Below are positions 1 through 6,465 of a DNA stretch of 8,193 nt, in pieces (the stretch's first letter is position 1; every line of letters begins with the position of its first letter). The notes below the pieces were generated by a model that made no database searches, was not told the DNA's origin, and saw nothing but the letters and a program-made list of their open reading frames with translations. A program made the position numbers and the translations under genes. Source of the DNA: CAZWHE01 sp964633825 (lineage in GTDB: Bacteria > Planctomycetota > B15-G4 > CAYZWU01); assembly GCA_964633825.1 (NCBI GenBank), contig CAZWHE010000169.1, positions 1 through 8,193 on the forward strand, in the 5' to 3' direction.

Positions 1-83
1 GCCGCCTGCTCGATAAAACAAAAAATCCGCCGAATTCCATAACACGCTTATTTTAAGCAAAACTAGACCGGCGCGCACGGATT

Positions 84-335
84 GTGCTGGGTCTGTTCGC
101 CGAGACCGAGCGGATCACCGCACAGCAGGTCGCCCGGTCGCTGGGGCTTTCCCAACGTATGGCCCGCGTACTTCTCAAGGGTTGGGTCGAAGACGGCTGG
201 CTCGCCGTGGCCGACCCTTCACGGCGCAAGCGCGATTACGAGTTAACGGCAATTTATCGGCAATATATCGACGGTTTATCGGCAATGCCCGGAAAAGGGA
301 AGAGCGCTAAGACGCGGAAAAAAACAAGGGGATAA
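84..335 (+). CDS. Small winged-helix protein, probable C-terminal remnant of a Fic-family protein
   Basis: An 83-residue ORF with a GTG start. Residues about 1-60 read as a winged helix-turn-helix: ITAQQVARSLGLS forms the helix-turn-helix, followed by a wing and a segment containing VADPSRRKRDYEL and IYRQYI. This resembles the wHTH domain that ends many Fic/DOC AMP-transferase proteins; I infer this from pattern memory. The catalytic HPFxxGNGR Fic motif is absent. The frame is open back to position 57, after an in-frame TAA at 54-56, so homology may begin upstream of GTG in the DRRARIV segment. No convincing SD precedes the GTG. The last 20 residues are Lys/Arg-rich and low complexity. It could be a decayed Fic gene tail, a free-standing small regulator, or not expressed. 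It ends 54 bp before the convergent cysS stop. Confidence 0.45.
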   Translation: MLGLFAETERITAQQVARSLGLSQRMARVLLKGWVEDGWLAVADPSRRKRDYELTAIYRQYIDGLSAMPGKGKSAKTRKKTRG

Positions 336-389
336 ATAAGACCTGCGAAAGAAGCAACCGATAACCGGCGCCCTCCCCCCCGAATCCCC

Positions 390-1850
390 TCACTGCTTCT
401 TCCAGGCCGTCCCCTCTTTCGAGTCCTTGAGCTCGATGCCGAGGTCGAGGAGCCGGTCGCGGATCGTGTCGCCCAGGGCGAAGTTCTTCTGGGCGCGCGC
501 TTCGTTTCGGAGGTCGATGAGGAGCTCGACGAGATCGGGCTCCAGCCCGCCGCTTGTCTCCTTTTCGCCAGCGAGGTCGACGCCGAGCACCTCTCCCAGC
601 TCGTTCTCGAAGAGATCGACAGCCAGGCCCCATTCCTTGGCAGAGGGCGTCTGCCCGCCTGACGCCGTCTGGTTGACGGCTGTCGCGAGCTCGAAGGCGG
701 CGGCGAGCGCTTTCGGTGTGTTGAAGTCATCGTTCATGGCCTCGATGAAGGCCGCTTTCGCGAGGGCGCACCTCTTGCCGAATTCGTCGGCCTGCCGCTT
801 GAAATCGCCCGCCTTGCCGCCGGGCGCCGCGGCCGCCTTCTCCTTGGCGAGCGCATAGGCGCCCCGGAGCCGTTCGAGTCCGGTAGCCGCGCCCCGGATC
901 GCGTCCTCCGAGTAATCGACCTCGCTCCTGTAGTGGGCGCGAAGGAGGAAGAACCGGATCAGCGAAGGAGGGTGCCTCCCGACGGCGTCCTTGACGGTGA
1001 CGAAGTTGCCCAGCGACTTGCCCATCTTCCGGCCCTCCACGGTGACCATGTTGTGGTGGAGCCAGTAGCGCACGAAGGGCTTTCCCGTGGCCGTCTCCGA
1101 CTGGGCGATCTCGCTCTCGTGGTGGGGGAACTGGTTCTCCATGCCGCCGCCGTGAATGTCGATCGTCTCGCCGAGATAGCGCATGGCCATGACCGAGCAT
1201 TCGAGGTGCCAGCCCGGATACCCCGGCCCCCAGGGGGAGTTCCACTTGAGAATGTGGTCGTCCGCAGCCTTGCGCCAGAGAAGAAAGTCGGCGGGGTTGC
1301 GCTTTCCCTTGTCCACCTCCACGCGGGCGCCGGCCATCTGGTCTTCCGTGGAGCGGCCCGAGAGCTTTCCGTACCCGGGGAAGGATTCGATGGAGAAGTA
1401 GACGTTCCCGTCCGCTTCGTAGGCCGCGCCCTTCTCGAAGAGGGTTTCGATCATCTCGATCTGCTGCGGAATGTGGCCCGATGCGCGGGGCGAGATGTCG
1501 GGCCGCAGGACGCCGAGGGCGTCCATGTCCTCGAAATAGGAGCCCGTATACTTCTCGACCACCTCCATGGGCTCGATCTTCTCGAGCCGCGACTGCTTCG
1601 TGATCTTGTCCTCGGCCGTGTCGTCGGTGAGGTGGCCCACGTCGGTGATGTTCTGCACGTAGCGGACCTTGTACCCGAGATAGCGGAGGTAGCGCACGAC
1701 CACGTCGAAGGTGACGTAGCTCTTGGCGTGGCCGATGTGGGAGTGGCCGTAAACAGTGGGTCCGCAGACATAGATCCCCACGAACCCGGGTGTAAGGGGG
1801 ACGAACTCCTCCTTCTTTCTGCTGAGCGTGTTGTAGACGTTGAGTGTCAT
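390..1850 (-). CDS. cysS: Cysteine--tRNA ligase (CysRS)
   Basis: A 486-residue class I aminoacyl-tRNA synthetase that charges tRNA-Cys in the cytoplasm. The start MTLNVYNTLSRKKEEF gives the usual CysRS N-terminus; a longer reading to 2246 would run through the divergent rimO gene. CGPTVY with HIGH at 38-41 is the ATP-binding signature. The expected zinc ligands are C29, C218, H243 and E247, spaced as in E. coli CysRS. The second ATP motif is KMGKS (275-279), a KMSKS variant with Gly at the variable third position, followed by LGNF. The remainder is the helical anticodon-binding domain, and the length is slightly above E. coli's 461. There is no obvious SD before the ATG, but a perfect TATAAT lies 6 nt upstream. 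It is divergent from rimO. No intrinsic terminator is seen after the stop. Confidence 0.97.
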   Translation of the reverse strand: MTLNVYNTLSRKKEEFVPLTPGFVGIYVCGPTVYGHSHIGHAKSYVTFDVVVRYLRYLGYKVRYVQNITDVGHLTDDTAEDKITKQSRLEKIEPMEVVEKYTGSYFEDMDALGVLRPDISPRASGHIPQQIEMIETLFEKGAAYEADGNVYFSIESFPGYGKLSGRSTEDQMAGARVEVDKGKRNPADFLLWRKAADDHILKWNSPWGPGYPGWHLECSVMAMRYLGETIDIHGGGMENQFPHHESEIAQSETATGKPFVRYWLHHNMVTVEGRKMGKSLGNFVTVKDAVGRHPPSLIRFFLLRAHYRSEVDYSEDAIRGAATGLERLRGAYALAKEKAAAAPGGKAGDFKRQADEFGKRCALAKAAFIEAMNDDFNTPKALAAAFELATAVNQTASGGQTPSAKEWGLAVDLFENELGEVLGVDLAGEKETSGGLEPDLVELLIDLRNEARAQKNFALGDTIRDRLLDLGIELKDSKEGTAWKKQ

Positions 1851-1856
1851 GCCGGT

Positions 1857-1862
1857 ATTATA
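1857..1862 (-). promoter_or_regulatory. Candidate -10 element for cysS, possibly giving a leaderless mRNA
   Basis: Read on the minus strand this is a perfect TATAAT, ending 6 nt before the cysS ATG, so initiation at the normal distance would fall at or next to the start codon. The best -35 match is weak (TTCCCG at 1881-1886, 18-nt spacer, 3 of 6). The plus-strand reading, TATTAT at 1856-1861, could serve rimO in the opposite direction. The heptamer is the only AT-rich patch in an otherwise G+C-rich 79-bp gap. Promoter function is inferred. Confidence 0.45.
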
Positions 1863-1919
1863 GGTCGCCGGAAGCAGAGGCGGGAACACTTTCTGGTGTT
1901 TCCCTTCGGAAGCGTGCTT

Positions 1920-1923
1920 GGAG
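1920..1923 (+). promoter_or_regulatory. Ribosome binding site that sets the rimO start
   Basis: GGAG sits 6 nt before the ATG at 1930. It overlaps the in-frame TTG at 1918 that would otherwise extend the protein by four residues, so the ATG is the better start. Confidence 0.7.
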
Positions 1924-1929
1924 AAATCG

Positions 1930-3396
1930 ATGCCGCAGAGATTGAAGGTCTGCCTCATATCGCTCGGCTGCCCCAAGAACCTCATCGATTCCGAGGTCAT
2001 GGCGGGCCGCATGAGCGACGAGGAGATGGAGATCGTTTTCGATCCCGAGGGCGCGGACGTGGCCGTGGTGAACACGTGCGGCTTCATCCGTGACGCCGTG
2101 GAAGAGTCGATCGGCACGGTCCTCGATCTCTGCCGCCTCAAGGAGAAGGGCCTCCTGAAGGGCGTCGTCGCGGCGGGCTGCCTGGTGGAACGCTTCCGCG
2201 GCAAGCTCGTACAGGAGGTTCCGGGCGCGGACGCGCTGCTCGCCATATCGGACTACTCGAACCTGGGGAGCGCGATCCGGAAAGCGGCCGCTGATGATAA
2301 CGGAGCTTCGGCCCGCAGTATGGGCCGTGTCCGTGGACCCGTCCGCAGCGGTCCGGCGCGCACTCCCGCCACCGACCTCTCGCGCGTCCTGCTCACCCCG
2401 TCCCACACGGCCTACTTGCGTATCGCCGAGGGGTGCAACCACCGCTGTTCCTTTTGCGCCATCCCGTCGATCCGGGGGCGGCTCAGGAGCCGGCCGATTC
2501 CGGTTCTCGTCGACGAGGTCCGGCGCCTCGCCCGCGCCGGCGTGAAGGAGATCAACCTCGTGGCCGAGGACACGACCGACTACGGCCGTGATTTAGGCAA
2601 GGTCGACGACTTCGGCAAGGCCGACGACTTCGGCGGCCGGGATGCCGCTGGCGGCCCGGACCTCGCCCGCCTTCTCGACGCCCTTTCGGCTGTCCGTGGA
2701 ATACGCTGGATCCGCGTGCTCTACGCTTTTCCCTCGCGCATCACCGATCGCCTGATCCGCACGATGGGCGAAAACAAAAAAGTCCTTCCCTACCTCGATG
2801 TCCCGATCCAGCACTATAACGCCGCGATCCTGAAGAGCATGCGCCGCGGGACGACGCCCGCCTCGATCGAGCGCCTTGTGAAACGGCTCCGCGCCGGCGT
2901 GCCCGGGATCGTGCTCCGCACCTCGGTCATCGTGGGTTATCCTGGCGAGAGCGCGGCGGCATTTCGAGAGCTTTTCGACTTTGTCAAGAGGGCGCGCTTC
3001 GAGCGCCTCGGTGCGTTCGCCTATTCGGCCGAGCCGGGGACAGCGGCCTTCGATTTGAAGCCCCGGCCTTCGCAAAAGACCGTGGCCCGCCGGGTCGAGA
3101 GGCTGATGGAGTTCCAGAGAAGCGTCATCGAGGAGAGAAACAAATATCTTGTGGGGGAGGGGGCAGACGTTATAGTTGACGCCTGTTTCGAAAGCGATGC
3201 TTCTTTTAGCGGAAGCGGCGGTTGGGGCCGAACCAAGGGGGACGCACCCGACATCGACTGCACCGTCGAGATCAGAGGCGAGGTGAAAACTGGCTCCATC
3301 ACCCGGGTTCGCTTTACGGGATACAAGGGCTACGACCTGATCGCCGAACCTGCCGGCCGCAGCGGAAAAGTCAAAAGGAGTAAAGTGCGACCTTGA
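1930..3396 (+). CDS. rimO: Ribosomal protein S12 methylthiotransferase RimO (radical SAM)
   Basis: A 488-residue methylthiotransferase predicted to add a methylthio group to the conserved Asp of ribosomal protein S12, using two Fe-S clusters. The N-terminal domain has the RimO-type SLGCPKNLIDSEVM and cluster ligands C14, C50 (NTCGF) and C84 (AGCLVE). The radical SAM CxxxCxxC is C169, C173 and C176. The C-terminal TRAM region (about 405-473) includes GRTKGDAPDID, typical of RimO rather than MiaB. The protein is longer than the usual ~440 residues because of two inserts. One is a low-complexity, Ala/Arg/Pro-rich linker (about 118-150) just before the radical SAM domain. The other is an Asp/Gly-rich loop (about 223-243) containing a tandem hexapeptide. 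The stop overlaps the next start by 4 nt, suggesting translational coupling to pgsA. Confidence 0.96.
   Translation: MPQRLKVCLISLGCPKNLIDSEVMAGRMSDEEMEIVFDPEGADVAVVNTCGFIRDAVEESIGTVLDLCRLKEKGLLKGVVAAGCLVERFRGKLVQEVPGADALLAISDYSNLGSAIRKAAADDNGASARSMGRVRGPVRSGPARTPATDLSRVLLTPSHTAYLRIAEGCNHRCSFCAIPSIRGRLRSRPIPVLVDEVRRLARAGVKEINLVAEDTTDYGRDLGKVDDFGKADDFGGRDAAGGPDLARLLDALSAVRGIRWIRVLYAFPSRITDRLIRTMGENKKVLPYLDVPIQHYNAAILKSMRRGTTPASIERLVKRLRAGVPGIVLRTSVIVGYPGESAAAFRELFDFVKRARFERLGAFAYSAEPGTAAFDLKPRPSQKTVARRVERLMEFQRSVIEERNKYLVGEGADVIVDACFESDASFSGSGGWGRTKGDAPDIDCTVEIRGEVKTGSITRVRFTGYKGYDLIAEPAGRSGKVKRSKVRP
2596..2631 (+). repeat. 18-bp tandem duplication inside rimO
   Basis: Two adjacent 18-bp copies (2596-2613 and 2614-2631) differ at one base (T/C) and encode GKVDDF then GKADDF. 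They lie in an insert between the YGRDLG strand and the LARLLDAL helix of the radical SAM domain, probably a surface loop. The near-identity points to recent slippage. Confidence 0.85.
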
Positions 3397-3992
3397 ACAT
3401 TCCCAACATGCTCACAGTCGGACGCTTTCTTGCTTCGCTCGTCCTCTTTGCGCTTCTTGTCTTCATGGAGAGCCGGGATCCGGGCTGGGCCCTTCCCCTC
3501 GTGGCCATGATCCTGTTCATCGTTGTGGTCGCCACCGATGCCCTCGACGGCTACCTCGCCAGGAAGTACAGGCAGGTTACCGATTTCGGCCGCATCGCCG
3601 ATCCCGTGGCGGACAAGATTCTGGTCTGCGGCACCTTCATCTTTCTCTGTGCCAGCGACTGGTGCGGAGAGTGGCTTCCGGCCTGGATCGTTGTCGCCAT
3701 CGTGGCCAGGGAGTTCCTGGTCACCGGCATCCGCGGCTTCATCGAGGCCCGGGGGCAGAGCTTTGCCGCCACCTGGTCGGGGAAGCTGAAGATGATCTTC
3801 CAGTCGATCGCCATTCCGGCCCTCTTTCTGCGCCAGTTCGTGCGCGCTTCCTATCTCGGAGATCCCTGGCTGGAGACATACGTCGCATATTTCACCACGG
3901 CCATTCTGGCCCTGGCTCTTCTCCTGACCGTCTACTCGGGGATCCTCTACATTCTCAGGGCGGCCAGGATCCTCATGGCGGACGGGGAGTAG
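3393..3992 (+). CDS. pgsA: CDP-diacylglycerol--glycerol-3-phosphate 3-phosphatidyltransferase
   Basis: A 199-residue integral membrane enzyme that makes phosphatidylglycerophosphate from CDP-diacylglycerol and glycerol-3-phosphate, the committed step to phosphatidylglycerol and cardiolipin. The full CDP-alcohol phosphatidyltransferase signature DGx2ARx8Gx3Dx3D is present, with the four key Asp residues at 49, 52, 70 and 74. Several hydrophobic segments (about 12-24, 33-48, 97-112, 135-147 and 165-188) fit the multi-TM fold. The TTG start is supported by the family N-terminus MNIPNMLTVGR; using the ATG at 3408 would remove it. The likely SD is GGAG at 3377-3380, a long 12 nt upstream, so coupling to rimO termination (TTG overlaps its TGA) probably helps. 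The product is the substrate of the pgpA product encoded next. Confidence 0.95.
   Translation: MNIPNMLTVGRFLASLVLFALLVFMESRDPGWALPLVAMILFIVVVATDALDGYLARKYRQVTDFGRIADPVADKILVCGTFIFLCASDWCGEWLPAWIVVAIVAREFLVTGIRGFIEARGQSFAATWSGKLKMIFQSIAIPALFLRQFVRASYLGDPWLETYVAYFTTAILALALLLTVYSGILYILRAARILMADGE
3984..3989 (+). promoter_or_regulatory. Ribosome binding site of pgpA
   Basis: GGGGAG lies within the last codons of pgsA, 7 nt before the TTG at 3997. It supports that non-ATG start and close coupling of the two genes. Confidence 0.65.
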
Positions 3993-3996
3993 AAGC

Positions 3997-4473
3997 TTGG
4001 AGCGCCTGAAGGAACTGATCGTCACATTCTTCTACACCGGGTACTCTCCCTTCGCGTCGGGAACGGCAGGCTCGGCGGGCGCGCTCGTGTTGGCCCTCCT
4101 CGTTCCGACGAGCGTCCACTTCGGTGCGGCTTGCGTCGCCATAGTCCTTATTGCCCTCGTCCTGGGAGTCCCCCTCGGCAAGTGGGCCGAGAAACGGTAC
4201 GGCAAGAAGGACCCCGGCCCCTTTGTCCTCGACGAGGTGGCCGGATACTTCGTCGCTCTCTTCAGGATCAATGCCGGGGCGCCGGGCTGGAGCGAGCTCC
4301 TTGTCGCCTTTTTCGTATTCCGCCTCTTCGACGTGGTGAAGCCGCCACCGGGCCGGCGGTTCGAATCGATCCCGGGCGGGTGGGGCATCATGCTCGACGA
4401 CATCGTCGCCGGCCTCTACACGCTGATGGCCGTCGTCGTTTTCCGCCAGTTTTACCTCGATCTTCCCTTCTGA
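3997..4473 (+). CDS. pgpA: Phosphatidylglycerophosphatase A
   Basis: A 158-residue membrane phosphatase that dephosphorylates phosphatidylglycerophosphate to phosphatidylglycerol. The family motifs appear in order: GTAGSAGAL (22-30), KDPGPFVLDEVAGY (71-84), FRLFDVVKPPPGRRFE (108-123) and GGWGIMLDDIVAG (127-139). The usual KPWP is KPPP here. The acidic residues of DE and LDD are probable metal and catalytic ligands by family analogy. Hydrophobic stretches near 27-37, 42-59, 101-112 and 139-149 fit membrane insertion. TTG is the start, with a good SD. It begins 4 nt after pgsA, so the two consecutive pathway steps are encoded side by side. The 136 bp that follow contain inverted repeats but no T-tract terminator. 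Confidence 0.94.
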   Translation: MERLKELIVTFFYTGYSPFASGTAGSAGALVLALLVPTSVHFGAACVAIVLIALVLGVPLGKWAEKRYGKKDPGPFVLDEVAGYFVALFRINAGAPGWSELLVAFFVFRLFDVVKPPPGRRFESIPGGWGIMLDDIVAGLYTLMAVVVFRQFYLDLPF

Positions 4474-4522
4474 CTCTTCTTTGATTTCACTTCACTTACA
4501 GGCCCTTTTAGGGTTTGATATT

Positions 4523-4606
4523 CCTTTCCAAAACAGGTCTGGAAAGGCCTGTTCGCGGGCATGTGACATTTAATCTACACAGTCTCGACTATCTGAAAAC
4601 AGGTGA
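4523..4606 (+). promoter_or_regulatory. Structured leader with alternative hairpins before the receptor gene
   Basis: This part of the 136-bp gap holds two mutually exclusive hairpins. One pairs CCTTTCCA (4523-4530) with TGGAAAGG (4540-4547). The other pairs AACAGGTCT (4532-4540) with AGGCCTGTT (4545-4553), a 9-bp stem with one G-U pair closed by a GGAA tetraloop. AAAACAGGT occurs again at 4596-4604, next to the SD AGGTGA (4601-4606) of the gene starting at 4610, so CCTGTT (4548-4553) could pair with either copy. Neither hairpin is followed by a T tract, so a simple terminator is unlikely. The hairpins are seen; a regulatory role is inferred. I see no strong promoter in the gap. Confidence 0.35.
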
Positions 4607-4609
4607 GAA

Positions 4610-6367
4610 ATGGCACTCAGAAAAAAAGGCAGAAAGAGAAAAGAAGAAGCCGAAGAGCTCGACGAAATCGAGGAGATGGCGGAACCCGAAGAGGAGACGG
4701 GCCGGCGGGGCAGGAAGAAATTCAAAAAAGCATTGAGCAAAAAGAAGGAACCGGGACGCGACTCTTCCGTGATTTACAGGGACGGTGAAATGCCGCGCCT
4801 TCACGGGAAGGGGGTCGCGGCCAGGATGGCGTTCACCATCAGCGCCGCCCTGGCCCTGATCCTCATTTTCTTCGGAATCGTCCTCTACAACGTCCAGGCG
4901 AGCGCGCTCGACGACATGATCGACTCGGGCGGTATCGAGGCGGTGCACGTTTTGGCGTCCACCGATTATGGCTGCTGGGATACGCTTCACGGCACGGGTC
5001 ACGAGGGAAAAGGGGACGATGTCAAGAACCGGAAAGTGACACTTACCGAGGCGGCCAGCGGCCGCATGAAGCTCAACAAGGACCGCCTCGTCCCCCTGAT
5101 CCACGAGGACTCGCAAATCCTGATCGCCATGATCAAGGACTCGCGGGGCGGGACGATCATCAGGTGTTCCTCCGAAGGAGCCTTGGAGACCGACTTTTCC
5201 CGGAAGAAATCCCAAAAAGTGGGCGACGTGGAAATCTATTACGGCGACTATTTTCTGAACAAGGTCAAGTACACCGCCCGTGTTTACAGGTGTCCCATCA
5301 ACAACTATGCGGACGAGCGCCTGGGCTGGGCCGAGATCGTTCTCTCCGAGGAGCAGATCACGAGCAGCAAATTCAACATGCTCCTCACCATGCTGGCCCT
5401 GACCGTTATCTTTATCGCGATCGGAATCGGCGTCGCCTTCTTCATGGGGAAGAAAATCGCCGTTCCGGCGAAAGCCCTTATCGAGGACGTATCGATCGTG
5501 GCCGGCGGCGACCTGGAGCACCACACCGTTCCCAAGTCGCAGGACGAGATCGGCCTCCTGGCCCGGACATTCGACAAGATGACCAAGAACCTCCACGAGG
5601 CGCAGCAGCAGGAGAGGGAGCTGGCCGCACAGAGGCACCAGGTGGCCGTGGGCCGCGAGGTCATGGCCAAGCTGCTGCCCGATGTGATTCCCCAGATCGA
5701 CGGGTATGACATCCAGGCCTTCAATCGCGCTTCGAAAGACATGGGCGGCAACTACTACGACGTGGTCAAGTACCCCGACGGGAAGGTGATGGCCATGGTA
5801 GCGTCCGCTTCGGGCAAGGGGATTCCGGCCGCCATGGTGATGACCATGGGCCGGAGCCTCATGCGGGCCCTGGTAGGCAAGTACGATGATCTGAGCGGCA
5901 TGGTCCGCGAGTGCAACCGCCTTCTCTCGCCCGATCTCCGGTCGGGAATGTATGTCGAAGTGGTCATGGTGCTCGTCGATCCCTCGAGCCACAAGGCCCG
6001 CTTCGTCAGCGCCGGTCCCACCTTGATTCTGAGGTTCGATGCCGGAAAAGGCAAGCTCATGGCCCTTCAGGCCGACGGCATCGCCATGGGATTCGACAAG
6101 GGGCCCGTTTTCGACAAAACGCTCAAGGAAGTCGAGATCGATTTCAACAAGGGCGACCGCCTCGTGCTCAGCCCCGAAGGGATCTTCGGGATCAAGGGCG
6201 CCGACGGAAGCGAGCTCGGAACAAAAGGGTTCGCCCGTTTCGTGGGCAAGCACGCCACCCTGGGAAGCGCTGATTTCGTCCGCCGCCTCGTGAACAACCT
6301 GGACAGCTTCGCCGGCGGCAAGGTCAGGGCTGCGGATATCACCTTTGTCACGATCAAGAGAAAGTAG
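4610..6367 (+). CDS. Membrane receptor with HAMP and degenerate SpoIIE/RsbU-type PP2C domain
   Basis: A 585-residue protein. Domains in order: a highly charged Lys/Glu-rich cytoplasmic tail (1-68); TM1 (about 72-94); an extracytoplasmic sensor of about 160 residues, possibly Cache-like, with three Cys (122, 186, 228); TM2 (about 256-279); HAMP (about 280-333, with VPAKAL and DEIGLL); a short coiled linker (330-350); and a SpoIIE/RsbU phosphatase-like domain (about 351-585). Fold motifs are clear: GGNYYDVVKYPDG, SGKGIPAAMVM, ARFVSAGP, GDRLVL and ADIT. The four positions that are metal-binding Asp in active members are N381, S399, E523 and A575, so catalysis as a Mn/Mg phosphatase is doubtful. 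Active relatives dephosphorylate anti-sigma-factor antagonists; this one may bind a partner or act as a decoy. No sigma-factor or STAS gene is visible nearby. The start has a good SD, AGGTGA. Confidence 0.88.
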   Translation: MALRKKGRKRKEEAEELDEIEEMAEPEEETGRRGRKKFKKALSKKKEPGRDSSVIYRDGEMPRLHGKGVAARMAFTISAALALILIFFGIVLYNVQASALDDMIDSGGIEAVHVLASTDYGCWDTLHGTGHEGKGDDVKNRKVTLTEAASGRMKLNKDRLVPLIHEDSQILIAMIKDSRGGTIIRCSSEGALETDFSRKKSQKVGDVEIYYGDYFLNKVKYTARVYRCPINNYADERLGWAEIVLSEEQITSSKFNMLLTMLALTVIFIAIGIGVAFFMGKKIAVPAKALIEDVSIVAGGDLEHHTVPKSQDEIGLLARTFDKMTKNLHEAQQQERELAAQRHQVAVGREVMAKLLPDVIPQIDGYDIQAFNRASKDMGGNYYDVVKYPDGKVMAMVASASGKGIPAAMVMTMGRSLMRALVGKYDDLSGMVRECNRLLSPDLRSGMYVEVVMVLVDPSSHKARFVSAGPTLILRFDAGKGKLMALQADGIAMGFDKGPVFDKTLKEVEIDFNKGDRLVLSPEGIFGIKGADGSELGTKGFARFVGKHATLGSADFVRRLVNNLDSFAGGKVRAADITFVTIKRK

Positions 6368-6404
6368 ACGGCACATCATCGATTTCTACTGCGGATCCGC
6401 AGGA

Positions 6405-6449
6405 GGCACGGAGCCTTGAAGGAGCCCGGAGACTTTGCGGCTCCGTGCC
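6405..6449 (+). promoter_or_regulatory. 11-bp perfect inverted repeat in the methyltransferase leader
   Basis: GGCACGGAGCC (6405-6415) is exactly complementary to GGCTCCGTGCC (6439-6449), with a 23-nt loop. The stem ends 3 nt before the AAAGGA SD region of the next gene. No T tract follows, so it is not a classic terminator; an RNA leader structure or a protein-binding site are alternatives. A separate 10-bp palindrome, GCGGATCCGC, sits at 6391-6400. Confidence 0.6.
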
Positions 6450-6454
6450 GATAA
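6416..6454 (+). CDS. Candidate 12-codon leader peptide ORF
   Basis: TTG at 6416 is preceded by AGGAGG (6401-6406, 9 nt upstream), the fullest SD match noted in the window, and opens a short frame reading MKEPGDFAAPCR. It spans the loop and 3' arm of the hairpin, and its TAA (6452-6454) overlaps the AAAGGA SD of the methyltransferase gene, an arrangement suited to translational coupling. The frame differs from that of the methyltransferase. TTG starts are used by pgsA and pgpA here, which makes this credible, but so short an ORF can arise by chance. Confidence 0.25.
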   Translation: MKEPGDFAAPCR

Positions 6455-6465
6455 AGGACCACCCG

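Noticed and set aside
253..286. 12-bp direct repeat TTTATCGGCAAT (253-264, 275-286)
   Set aside because: It is short, lies in the coding tail of the first ORF, and shows no further copies or terminal structure suggesting a mobile element.
1266..1274. Defect in cysS because KMSKS reads KMGKS (motif codons are at 1014-1028; nearby region checked)
   Set aside because: The third position of the motif tolerates change, and all other catalytic and zinc residues are intact.
933..2093. 386-codon plus-strand frame opposite cysS
   Set aside because: It lies antisense to conserved cysS motifs and overlaps the rimO start; no family resemblance.
1851..2246. N-terminal extension of cysS to 2246
   Set aside because: It overlaps conserved rimO sequence and has no homology to CysRS; the family N-terminus begins at 1850.
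4362..4378. Second T-loop-like GGTTCGAATC sequence
   Set aside because: It lies inside the conserved pgpA motif region and has no closing 5-bp stem.
4523..4553. Rho-independent terminator after pgpA
   Set aside because: Stems are present, but no T tract follows either one.
4589..6379. 596-codon open frame on the minus strand opposite the receptor gene
   Set aside because: It is a G+C-driven shadow: the translation is His/Gly/Asp-rich without recognisable domains, while the plus strand encodes clear TM, HAMP and SpoIIE motifs with a good SD.
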